From the NCBI GenBank assembly GCA_023231365.1, contig JALNVO010000115.1:1-8731 (forward strand): a stretch of DNA of 8,731 bases, in the 5' to 3' direction. The notes under the pieces are model-generated. The model did no database searches, was not told the DNA's origin, and was given only the letters and a program-made list of their open reading frames with translations. This stretch comes from Fibrobacteraceae bacterium. Its GTDB lineage: Bacteria; Fibrobacterota; Fibrobacteria; Fibrobacterales; Fibrobacteraceae. The position numbers and the translations under genes were made by a program. Numbering within the stretch: position 1 is the stretch's first letter; each line of letters begins with the position of its first letter. Shown piece by piece: positions 1-6,169 of the stretch.

Positions 1-158
1 CCGGCAAGGCAAAGAATGAAGACATTATGCAGATCATGGAACTCCCGGAGCATCCGTATTTCATGGCCTGCCAGTTCCATCCCGAACTCAAGTCTTCCTT
101 GCTTGCTCCGGCTCCGCTTTTCCTCGAACTTCTGAGAACCGCTGATGAACGCTCCTGA
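1..158 (+). CDS. pyrG: CTP synthase, C-terminal fragment (5' end outside window)
   Basis: This is the last 51 residues of CTP synthase, the enzyme that aminates UTP to CTP using glutamine; the first complete codon is at 3. The fragment contains the end of the class I glutamine amidotransferase domain. The segment ELPEHPYFMACQFHPELKS matches the family block in which the His and Glu of FHPE complete the Cys-His-Glu triad, and a short tail (PLFLELLR) follows, as is usual for PyrG. The catalytic Cys and the whole synthetase domain lie upstream of the window. The stop codon overlaps the next gene's start by 14 nt, so pyrG probably heads or belongs to the downstream gene train. Another class I amidotransferase is possible, but the HPYFMACQFHPE context and the tail favour PyrG. 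Confidence 0.88.
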   Translation, partial: GKAKNEDIMQIMELPEHPYFMACQFHPELKSSLLAPAPLFLELLRTADERS

Positions 159-576
159 GAAGAAAGTCCTTGTTTTAGCTCTGATGCTTTTTGCATTGGG
201 GCTTCTGGTGCATTTTTCTCCTTGGGATCCCGTCCCACAGATGGGAACGTTTGTTTATACGGAAATTCCTCCGGCAGTTCTTGATGCGAATTCTTTTGCC
301 GAAAGTCCAAAAGAAAAAATTGATGTTCATGAGAAAAAAACGATTTCTGCCGTGCACAAGAAGGCCAAGCTTCAGGTATCGTTTCCGCTTTCCATCAACC
401 GGGCTTCGGCAGAGGAACTTTGTGCAATAAAGGGTATCGGGCCCAAGCTTGCTCAAAAAATTATCGCCTATCGTACTGCAAAAGGACCCTTTTCTGGGGA
501 ATCCGATTTGAGGAAAGTATCCGGAATCGGCAAGAAAAAGTCAAAAGATCTCCTTTCTTTTATCGTTTTTGATTAG
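145..576 (+). CDS. ComEA-like membrane-anchored helix-hairpin-helix DNA-binding protein
   Basis: A 143-residue protein with three visible parts. Residues 6-24 (KKVLVLALMLFALGLLVHF) form an N-terminal membrane anchor or uncleaved signal. Residues about 28-80 are a low-complexity, lysine-rich linker. Residues about 83-143 are a tandem helix-hairpin-helix unit, with hairpin glycines GIG at 97-99 and 127-129, beginning INRASAEELCAIKGIGPKLA. This C-terminal unit is the hallmark of ComEA, the receptor that binds incoming double-stranded DNA in the periplasm during natural transformation. The Firmicute ComEA SLBB domain is absent, so it resembles the short Gram-negative form with an added linker. 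The start overlaps the pyrG stop; a second ATG at 184 would delete half of the anchor, so 145 is preferred. The pilM-like gene begins 33 nt downstream, which supports a DNA-uptake or pilus role. A nuclease-accessory HhH protein is the alternative. Confidence 0.8.
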   Translation: MNAPEKKVLVLALMLFALGLLVHFSPWDPVPQMGTFVYTEIPPAVLDANSFAESPKEKIDVHEKKTISAVHKKAKLQVSFPLSINRASAEELCAIKGIGPKLAQKIIAYRTAKGPFSGESDLRKVSGIGKKKSKDLLSFIVFD

Positions 577-609
577 TTTTACTAAAAAAGAACCTAAGTT
601 GTTGATATT

Positions 610-1518
610 ATGGACGATACGAAGTTACATCTAGGCATTGAAGCGGGCGACGTGCTCCTTAAAGTGGCTCTTTTCGACCCTCGGGAAAAGAAGGTCTTGA
701 AAACAGCTACCCTTAATACGGCGACAAGTCCATTAGACGACGTTTCCTCATTTGAATCGGCTTTGCAGGCTTGGCTTGCAGAAAATGAAGATGCCGATGT
801 AGGGACTGTTTCTTTAACGGTGTCTTCGTTCCGGGCTATCGTTCGCCAGATATTTGTACCGCCGGAAGCTTCCGATGTGGCGGAATATCTTCGCTGGTTT
901 TTGGGAACTATCGTTAATTCAGATGTAAACGATTATTTCTTTGATTTTCAAATTCTGGGCGGTGATTCGAAACTGGGTCGGACCGTTCTCCTTATTGCGA
1001 TGAGGAAAATTTGGGTTGATGCTATCCGCAAGGGATTCCGCAACAAGCGTCTCGCTCCAAAAATTATGGAAGTAGACGTGTTGTCTTTGATGAATCTTCT
1101 CGAGGTCGGTGCTGCCTTGAGCGATGGGCTTGAGTGCATCATCAAGGCGGATGTCGCCGGCGTGATGCTGATGTGGGTATCGAAGAATAATTTGAAGGCT
1201 CTCCGCTGCTGCTCCACTCTTGGACTCGCTGGTAAGGAATGCCAAGAAGCCTATGCAAAGCTCTCTTCTGAGATTGCAGGACAAGTTAAACTTGCTGCTG
1301 AAGAAAATGGAGCTTCTGTAAATCAGATAAAACTCTGTGGTGAACTGGCGACGGATATTCTATTTGTGGAAGACCTTCGCAAGGCATTAGATGGCAAGAC
1401 ACTTTCTTTGTTGGATTCTTTCGCTGGAATTCGCCTGCCTGTGGATGAAGAAAGTGCAAGCCATGTCCTTTCGTGTGCGGGAGCTATCGGTGCTGCTTTG
1501 AGGAGCATGAAAAAATGA
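610..1518 (+). CDS. PilM-like actin-fold protein of a type IV pilus / type II secretion-like platform
   Basis: A 302-residue soluble protein with no signal peptide or membrane segment. The layout is that of the PilM/GspL cytoplasmic actin-like ATPase family. It begins with a phosphate-1-like strand (LGIEAGDVLLKVALFD, 8-23). A VDVLSLMNLLE segment (155-165) resembles the PilM 'VDVEAFALxNAYE' region. A second strand pair follows (IIKADVAGVMLMWV, 177-190), then IKLCGELA (240-247), and the closing CAGAIGAALR (289-298) resembles the PilM 'AxGLALR' ending. PilM normally docks the N-terminal INLLP-type peptide of PilN at the inner membrane, and the next gene starts MIELNL, which fits. Its stop overlaps that start as ATGA. 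Several nucleotide-contact positions are non-canonical, so ATP binding is uncertain. The family call rests on motif and context; overall similarity is low. Confidence 0.7.
   Translation: MDDTKLHLGIEAGDVLLKVALFDPREKKVLKTATLNTATSPLDDVSSFESALQAWLAENEDADVGTVSLTVSSFRAIVRQIFVPPEASDVAEYLRWFLGTIVNSDVNDYFFDFQILGGDSKLGRTVLLIAMRKIWVDAIRKGFRNKRLAPKIMEVDVLSLMNLLEVGAALSDGLECIIKADVAGVMLMWVSKNNLKALRCCSTLGLAGKECQEAYAKLSSEIAGQVKLAAEENGASVNQIKLCGELATDILFVEDLRKALDGKTLSLLDSFAGIRLPVDEESASHVLSCAGAIGAALRSMKK
1501..1505 (+). promoter_or_regulatory. Ribosome binding site deciding the start of the PilN/PilO-like gene
   Basis: AGGAG lies 9 nt before the ATG at 1515. It rules out the in-frame upstream GTG at 1473, which has no comparable site and would overlap the pilM-like gene by 46 nt. 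The ATG overlaps the upstream stop as ATGA, consistent with translational coupling. Confidence 0.75.
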
Positions 1519-2549
1519 TCGAACTCAATTTAATCGATGCCGTTTCCCGTTCCTCGCGAGATTCTGTCCCCATCCGCATTGATCCTTTAGCTGATTTTGC
1601 GGGAAGACCCGCCAAAAGACACCAGCCTTTGATCGTCGTCGTCGTTATGGCGGGGATTGTCATTGCATTATATGCTTTTCTTTGCTTTGTAGGTGTGCCG
1701 CGTCCTTTGCAAGGTGTGATTCCTTCCCCGATACTTTCGGCTTTGGGAATATGTGATCCCAGCCGTTCCGGTCCTTCCTTGGATAGAGGGGTTGCTCAGA
1801 CTACGTCGGCTGGTGGTACGATACAAAGTCGCCGTGCTGCTGCCGAAGCCGCAGCTCTTCGAGAAGTTCAAGAAAGTTCTGTGATTGCTGAAAAAGTTGT
1901 TCAGGATGTTCAACCAAGTATGTTCCGCCCGGAGAAACGCTCTGATTACGCTTCTTTCCTTCCGTTAGAGAAAATTCTCTATCAAAAGGCTATGGCTGCA
2001 CAAATTCTCGCTTTCATTAATGCCGTGACGCCAGAGGGAGTGAGCTTTGCCGATGTTGTTTATTCCGCTCCTAATTATTACTACATCCGCGGCGTAGCCG
2101 ATAGTCCGGTATCACAGAGAAATTATTTGGAACGCTTGCGTTTGGGCAGCGCAAATTTCAAGACTCCGCAGTTGCCTGAAAATGCTCCGGCAACAGATGT
2201 CACTGCTTATGGAGTGCTTTCTGCGAAAGAGGACTTGGAAAAAGCAAAGGATATTCCTTTTGTAAAGGATTCCGAAATTTCCCAAGAGCTGGGTGCTCTG
2301 CGGGGTTTAGATGCGGGAGATCGTTTGAAGCTTGTGGGGCTTGAACGTCCGACAGTAGAAGATTTTGGAGTCTATAAGAGCTATACATATAAAGTTACGA
2401 CGCATGCTGATTATCAGGTTGTGCTCCACTTTGTAGAATCCTTGGCAAATTCTCCAGTCCGCATAGGAATTGAAAAAATTCAGATGTCAGCTACGGGCAG
2501 AAGCGGAATTTCTACTTTCATGACTCTTGTCTTGTACGCATCCCATTAA
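1515..2549 (+). CDS. PilN/PilO-like inner-membrane assembly protein (apparent fusion)
   Basis: A 344-residue bitopic membrane protein. It starts MIELNLIDAV, resembling the PilN peptide that binds PilM, followed by a short cytoplasmic region and a single transmembrane helix at about 38-60 (PLIVVVVMAGIVIALYAFLC). A linker that includes an Ala/Glu-rich probable helix (about 105-130) leads to two periplasmic segments. Residues about 160-212 (INAVTPEGVSFADVVYSAP, then YYYIRGVADSPVSQRNYLERL) look like the PilN ferredoxin-like domain. Residues about 290-343 (YKVTTHADYQVVLHFVESLA, then PVRIGIEKIQMS and FMTLVLYA) look like the PilO ferredoxin-like domain. PilN and PilO are usually two proteins of about 200 residues, each with its own membrane helix. 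The protein follows the PilM-like gene with a 4-nt overlap. The whole assignment is a motif-level judgement; a diverged GspL/GspM-like pair member is the alternative. Confidence 0.6.
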   Translation: MIELNLIDAVSRSSRDSVPIRIDPLADFAGRPAKRHQPLIVVVVMAGIVIALYAFLCFVGVPRPLQGVIPSPILSALGICDPSRSGPSLDRGVAQTTSAGGTIQSRRAAAEAAALREVQESSVIAEKVVQDVQPSMFRPEKRSDYASFLPLEKILYQKAMAAQILAFINAVTPEGVSFADVVYSAPNYYYIRGVADSPVSQRNYLERLRLGSANFKTPQLPENAPATDVTAYGVLSAKEDLEKAKDIPFVKDSEISQELGALRGLDAGDRLKLVGLERPTVEDFGVYKSYTYKVTTHADYQVVLHFVESLANSPVRIGIEKIQMSATGRSGISTFMTLVLYASH

Positions 2550-2551
2550 CA

Positions 2552-3085
2552 ATGCCTATTCGCATTACGGGCGGAGAATTCCGCGGACGGTTGATTGCTT
2601 CTCCTCTTTCGTCGAAAACGCGTCCTACAGCGGCGATGGCGAGGGAAGCCCTTTTCAACATACTTCAAGATGTTTCGGACTTTGTTGTCCTGGATCTCTT
2701 TGCCGGCTCGGGCTCTGTAGGAATTGAGGCGGTGAGCCGAGGTGCGGCCTCCGTATTTGCAGTAGAAAAAAATCCCAGCCAAGCAAAAATTCTTGCGGAT
2801 TCTTATGCCTCTTTGAAAGTTTTGCAAAAACTTCATTTGTGCGTAACCGATGCGGAGGCGTTCCTTAAACAGGCGCTTGCGAGAACAGAAAAATTTGATT
2901 TGATTTATGCGGATCCTCCTTTTACAGAGACTTATCCCGATTTGCGTCCGTTCCTTGACCTTCTCAATGAAAAGGGCTTGGCGGTCTTTGAGGTCCCTTC
3001 CAGAGCGGTTCCCGAATGGGCTTTGAAGGGAAGAATTCGCCGTTACGGCGAAAGTTCCCTCGTATTTTTTTCTGCATGTTTGTAA
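2552..3085 (+). CDS. rsmD: 16S rRNA (guanine(966)-N2)-methyltransferase
   Basis: A 177-residue class I S-adenosylmethionine-dependent methyltransferase, close to the usual RsmD length of 180-200. It begins with the family signature MPIRITGGEFRGR and then RPTAAMAREALFNIL (24-38). SAM-binding motif I is VLDLFAGSGSVGIEA (46-60), followed by the acidic ribose-binding end of strand 2, FAVEKN (69-74). The catalytic motif is DPPF (121-124), the N6/N2-amino-methyltransferase (D/N)PP(Y/F) box. The enzyme methylates G966 of 16S rRNA in the assembled 30S subunit. It starts 2 nt after the preceding stop with no clear Shine-Dalgarno, so translation probably depends on coupling. The rsmD-coaD pair downstream is a widely conserved bacterial arrangement and supports both calls. 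Confidence 0.95.
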   Translation: MPIRITGGEFRGRLIASPLSSKTRPTAAMAREALFNILQDVSDFVVLDLFAGSGSVGIEAVSRGAASVFAVEKNPSQAKILADSYASLKVLQKLHLCVTDAEAFLKQALARTEKFDLIYADPPFTETYPDLRPFLDLLNEKGLAVFEVPSRAVPEWALKGRIRRYGESSLVFFSACL

Positions 3086-3094
3086 ATTTGAGCT

Positions 3095-3601
3095 ATGGAA
3101 CGCATTGCTGTTTTTGCCGGATCGTTTGATCCTTTTACTGTGGCGCATCTTTCGATTGCGCGGCGCGCTTCGCTTTTGTTCAATAAATTGATTATTCTCG
3201 TTTCCAAGAATACAGATAAATATTCTCTTTTTTCCACAGAGTTCCGCGTGAAGCAAATTGAACTTACTGTGGCGGATATGAAGAATGTTGCGGTGGATTC
3301 TTTTTCGGGGTTGACCGTGGACTATCTGAAAAGATCAGGTGCTGCCTATTTGGTGCGCGGTCTTCGTTCGGGAAGCGAATTCGATTCGGAAAGGGCTTTG
3401 GCTCTTAATAATCGCATGCTTTTCCCAAAAGCGGAAACGGTCTTTTTTACAACGGAACCGGAATTTTCTTCCGTTTCTTCTTCGGCCGTGCGCGAAATAT
3501 TAAAATTCGGCGGCGATGTTTCTCGGATGATTCCTGCCGCTTCCTTGACAAGCCTTTTACAAGAATGGAGTACGTTGAATGTTCGGAATGAAACCTTTTA
3601 G
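3095..3601 (+). CDS. coaD: Phosphopantetheine adenylyltransferase
   Basis: A 168-residue nucleotidyltransferase of the usual CoaD length. It transfers AMP from ATP to 4'-phosphopantetheine, giving dephospho-CoA, the penultimate step of coenzyme A synthesis. Visible active-site elements line up by position with the E. coli enzyme: GSFDPFT at 9-15 with His18, Lys42 in KNTDKYSLFS, Arg88 and Arg91 in LVRGLRSGSEF, and the SSSAVREI block (128-135). The nucleotidyltransferase motif, normally TxGH, reads TVAH here: Gly17 is replaced by Ala while the catalytic His is kept. It lies 9 nt after rsmD and overlaps the rhomboid gene by 23 nt. The Ala substitution might mark a paralogue acting on another substrate, but RGLR, SSS and the rsmD neighbour make CoaD by far the best reading. 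Confidence 0.93.
   Translation: MERIAVFAGSFDPFTVAHLSIARRASLLFNKLIILVSKNTDKYSLFSTEFRVKQIELTVADMKNVAVDSFSGLTVDYLKRSGAAYLVRGLRSGSEFDSERALALNNRMLFPKAETVFFTTEPEFSSVSSSAVREILKFGGDVSRMIPAASLTSLLQEWSTLNVRNETF
3567..3570 (+). promoter_or_regulatory. Ribosome binding site for the rhomboid gene inside coaD
   Basis: GGAG lies 8 nt upstream of the ATG at 3579. The alternative ATG at 3588 would be 17 nt away, so the overlapping start within the coaD tail is preferred. Confidence 0.6.
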
Positions 3602-4412
3602 GGATCTCTCCTCGCCTATCCGCATTTTGCTCATTATTAATGCGGCTGTCTTTGGAGTTTGCTTTATAACGAATCTTCTGGGTTGGGACTTGATTGGAAA
3701 TTATATCGTCGAGTTTTCGGCCTTGGTTCCCGTGCGCTATGGAGAAGTTTGGCGTTATCTGACTTATGCGTTTGTTCATGTGAACGTATGGCATTTTTTG
3801 TTCAATATGCTTGCTCTTTGGATGTTCGGCGATGACGTGGCGGTTGCTATCGGGTATCCGCGATTTTGGGTTCTTTACCTTTTCTCCGCCGTATTTTCAG
3901 GCCTTTTCAGCATTCCGTTTTACTTGTTCGGAGCAATGTCCCCGTTTACGTACATCATTGGCGCATCTGGTGCTTTGATGGGAATTTTCGTTGCTTATGC
4001 AAGGCTTTTCCCGGATCGTATGATACTCCTCTTTTTTGTGATTCCAATGCGGATTAAGCACGCAATTTGGTTTTTTGTTATTTTGGATGTACTTCTCTCG
4101 CAGTCCAATGATTCTGTAGCGCACTTTACGCATTTGGGGGGAATCCTCTCTGGATTTCTTTGTATGTATCTGTATGAGAAAGGTTTTTCTTGGGCAAAAC
4201 TCCGCGGAGAATTTAAAATTAATAGGGGCGGTTCAAAGAAAACCGAACAGGATGCTTTGGAAGGGGAAGTCGGTTATATTGACCGCGATAAACAATTGGA
4301 TTTGATCCTTAAGAAAGTGAGCGAAAGCGGGGTGAATTCTCTTTCTGAATCGGAAAAAGCCTATCTTATTCAAGAGAGCGAACGCCGCCGCCGTGGCGAA
4401 CGCCGGTTTTAA
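3579..4412 (+). CDS. Rhomboid-family intramembrane serine protease
   Basis: A 277-residue polytopic membrane protein with about six hydrophobic helices between residues 15 and 198. Rhomboids cleave other membrane proteins within or near their transmembrane segments. Family landmarks are all present: the loop-1 WR motif (EVWRYLTYAFVHVNVWHFLF, 56-75), with the oxyanion-side His72 and Asn76 two helices ahead of the nucleophile; GASGA (128-132) with catalytic Ser130; and HLGG (185-188) with catalytic His185. The Ser-His dyad is intact, so activity is expected. A cytosolic C-terminal tail of about 75 residues ends in a short domain (YIDRDKQLDLILKKVSESGV, then SLSESEKAYL), resembling the tail seen in other bacterial rhomboids, and finishes with an Arg-rich stretch. 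The substrate is unknown. It overlaps coaD by 23 nt and is followed 15 nt later by the kinase gene. Confidence 0.93.
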   Translation: MFGMKPFRDLSSPIRILLIINAAVFGVCFITNLLGWDLIGNYIVEFSALVPVRYGEVWRYLTYAFVHVNVWHFLFNMLALWMFGDDVAVAIGYPRFWVLYLFSAVFSGLFSIPFYLFGAMSPFTYIIGASGALMGIFVAYARLFPDRMILLFFVIPMRIKHAIWFFVILDVLLSQSNDSVAHFTHLGGILSGFLCMYLYEKGFSWAKLRGEFKINRGGSKKTEQDALEGEVGYIDRDKQLDLILKKVSESGVNSLSESEKAYLIQESERRRRGERRF

Positions 4413-4417
4413 TTTTT

Positions 4418-4426
4418 GGAGAAGGA
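4418..4426 (+). promoter_or_regulatory. Ribosome binding site fixing the kinase start at 4428
   Basis: GGAGAAGGA precedes the ATG at 4428, with GGAG 6 nt away. An in-frame TTG at 4416 overlaps this site and has no upstream ribosome binding site of its own, so the shorter protein starting MKKVLGIG is preferred. Confidence 0.75.
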
Positions 4427-4427
4427 A

Positions 4428-5396
4428 ATGAAAAAAGTTTTAGGAATTGGTGCCGCTCTTGTCGATATGCTTGTGAGTGTAGACGATCTTTGGATTAAAA
4501 ATTCTGGAGGCGCCAAGGGCGGAATGAACTCCGTCGATTTTCCGAAGTTGAAGAACCTTGTGACAGGGCTTTTGCCTCCGCAGATTGTGCCGGGCGGTTC
4601 TGCTTGCAATACGATGGTGGGAATAGCTAGGCTAGGTGGCAAGGCTTCGTTTCTTTCCAAGGTTGGCCGGGATTCTTTGGGAGAAGTTTTTGAAAAGCAT
4701 TTGCGCGATATGCATGTAGAAAGTTGTCTTTTGAAGTCTTCTACCGCAACGGGTACAGTACTTTCGGCCGTAACGCCGGATGCGGAACGCACGATGTTTA
4801 CGTTCTTGGGTGCTTCTAATGAGCTTTCTTCTGCAGATGTGACTTTAGAACTGTTTGATAATGTGGGTATTCTTTATATGGAAGGTTACCGCGCATACGA
4901 TGAAAAATGTTTTGTAAAGGCTATAGAAACTGCCCGCAAGCTGAACGTTATGACGGCTTTGGATTTTGGTTCCTTCGGCGTCGTGAATGATTGCCGTCCA
5001 CTTTTTAACAAACTTTTTGCGGGCAAGAGCGTGGACTTGGTGATTGCAAATGAAGATGAAGCCAAGGCGTATACGGGATTAAGTGAAGAAGCCGCTTTGG
5101 AAAAGTTGTCCCGTTTCTGCAAGATTGCTGTGGTAAAACTCGGAAAACGCGGCGCTCTTATTTCCAAGGATGGTTTGGTTACGAAAGTGGACGCGGGTAG
5201 TGCGAAAGCCATAGATACGACAGGAGCAGGTGATTTGTGGGCGTCGGGATTTTTGTTCGGGCTTATGTCCGGTTGGAATATGGCGCGTGCGGGAAAGCTT
5301 GGCAGCATCGTTTCGAATGAAGTAGTTCAAGTGATGGGCTCCAAGATTCCAGATGCCCGCTGGGAGAAAATCAAAGCGGAGATGCAAAATGTCTGA
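4428..5396 (+). CDS. PfkB-family carbohydrate/nucleoside kinase, adenosine-kinase-like subgroup
   Basis: A 322-residue cytosolic ribokinase-fold enzyme that should phosphorylate a sugar or nucleoside hydroxyl with ATP. It opens with VLGIGAALVDMLVSVDD, typical of the adenosine-kinase-like bacterial subgroup. The substrate-side signature is GGSACNTMVGIARLGGKASF (56-75), followed by KVGRDSLGE. PDAERTMFTFLGASNEL (117-133) is also characteristic. ANEDEA (207-212) is the conserved block preceding the nucleotide-binding part. The ATP/anion-hole signature is DTTGAGDLWASGFLFGL (263-279), with catalytic base Asp269. Length is normal and all key motifs are intact. The substrate cannot be fixed from sequence: adenosine, ribose and other sugars remain possible. 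It overlaps the next gene by 8 nt, and nothing in its neighbours names a substrate. Confidence 0.9.
   Translation: MKKVLGIGAALVDMLVSVDDLWIKNSGGAKGGMNSVDFPKLKNLVTGLLPPQIVPGGSACNTMVGIARLGGKASFLSKVGRDSLGEVFEKHLRDMHVESCLLKSSTATGTVLSAVTPDAERTMFTFLGASNELSSADVTLELFDNVGILYMEGYRAYDEKCFVKAIETARKLNVMTALDFGSFGVVNDCRPLFNKLFAGKSVDLVIANEDEAKAYTGLSEEAALEKLSRFCKIAVVKLGKRGALISKDGLVTKVDAGSAKAIDTTGAGDLWASGFLFGLMSGWNMARAGKLGSIVSNEVVQVMGSKIPDARWEKIKAEMQNV
5378..5381 (+). promoter_or_regulatory. Ribosome binding site for the DUF2007-like gene
   Basis: GGAG lies 7 nt before the ATG at 5389. The in-frame ATG at 5353 would add a basic dozen residues, lacks a comparable site and deepens the overlap with the kinase gene, so 5389 is preferred. 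Confidence 0.65.
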
Positions 5397-6162
5397 GAGT
5401 GAAGAAAAATTGGAATGGATGAATTTGGAGTCGTTCGGGAATCCTCAAGATGCCGAGGCCGTAGCGCAACTTCTAGAAGAAAACAAGATTGAATATAACG
5501 TAATTAATGACGCGAATTCTTCGGGCGATCCGCTTGGACTTGATTTTCAGAACCGCGGTGCAAGTACAGTGATTTTGCAAGTGCAGGTAAAGGATATTGA
5601 TCCTGCTCGTCTTCTGCTCGAAACATCGATGAAAGCTGGTGAAGATGCCGCTGCCGTTGAAGGCGGGGAATACTTGGAGTCCTTCAATGATGATGAATTG
5701 CTTGAAATTTTAAAGAAACCTGACGAATGGAATCAAGTGGATTTTGCATTAGCTCTCAAACTTTTGAAAAATCGAGGTAAGGAATATTCCGAAGAGGATT
5801 TAAAGCGCTTTTATGAAGAGCGCTTGGAAACCCTCAAAAAGCCTCTTGCCGTGAAAGGAGCGAGCTTTGCGCTTGCTTCGGTTGGAGCTTTGTTTGCTAT
5901 TTTCTGCGGTGCGATGAATTTTGCGCGCCTAGGGGATGCCAAGTATCTATATGTATTGATGTTTGCTTTTCTGGTTGCCTGTCTTTCTTTTATCTCGGGT
6001 TGGAACTGGACCTTCCGCCGCAAGCGGCTTCCTTCGGGCGAGAAGATCTTTGTCTATGAAGAAGGACTCCGCAGGCGTTCCCGGTTTATACTCGCTTTTT
6101 CTATAGTGGCTCTGCTTTTGATTGTTGCAGACGTTGTTGTCCGCACAATGGGAAAGTTCTAA
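5389..6162 (+). CDS. DUF2007-like (putative signal-transducing) membrane protein
   Basis: A 257-residue protein of unknown function with a recognisable layout. Residues about 10-78 (LESFGNPQDAEAVAQLLEEN ... DIDPARLLLE) resemble the small ferredoxin-like DUF2007 domain, often labelled 'putative signal transducing protein' without experimental proof. An acidic linker follows. Residues about 100-152 (DDELLEILKKPDEWNQVDFA ... LKNRGKEYSEEDLKRF) form a helical segment of the ELLxIxxxPxxW type often found next to such domains. Three hydrophobic helices then occur at about 155-177, 186-205 and 232-251, separated by a basic loop (FRRKRLPSG) suggesting cytosolic orientation. It has no signal peptide, so the DUF2007-like part is probably cytosolic. 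It is the last gene of the plus-strand train, overlaps the kinase by 8 nt and converges on recG with 7 nt between stops. No enzymatic motif is visible. Confidence 0.75.
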   Translation: MSESEEKLEWMNLESFGNPQDAEAVAQLLEENKIEYNVINDANSSGDPLGLDFQNRGASTVILQVQVKDIDPARLLLETSMKAGEDAAAVEGGEYLESFNDDELLEILKKPDEWNQVDFALALKLLKNRGKEYSEEDLKRFYEERLETLKKPLAVKGASFALASVGALFAIFCGAMNFARLGDAKYLYVLMFAFLVACLSFISGWNWTFRRKRLPSGEKIFVYEEGLRRRSRFILAFSIVALLLIVADVVVRTMGKF

Positions 6163-6169
6163 ACCGTTT

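Noticed and set aside
560..591. AT-rich hairpin at the end of the ComEA-like gene (TTTTT, GA bulge, TTAGT, then ACTAAAAAA) as a terminator
   Set aside because: The stem is almost entirely A-T with a bulge, has no GC core and is followed by no T-tract on the plus strand; stability would be poor.
577..609. Sigma70-type promoter between the ComEA-like and pilM-like genes (TTGATT near 569)
   Set aside because: No acceptable -10 box at the correct distance upstream of the ATG at 610; CCTAAG is a poor match and leaves too little leader.
1473..1514. Upstream GTG start extending the PilN/PilO-like protein by 14 residues
   Set aside because: The extension overlaps the pilM-like gene, has no ribosome binding site, and would bury the MIELNL start that fits the PilN docking peptide.
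2546..3256. A 236-codon open frame on the minus strand across rsmD and the start of coaD
   Set aside because: It lies opposite two clearly conserved genes, its translation is basic and low-complexity with no recognisable motif, and it has no ribosome binding site. It is a shadow of the coding strands.
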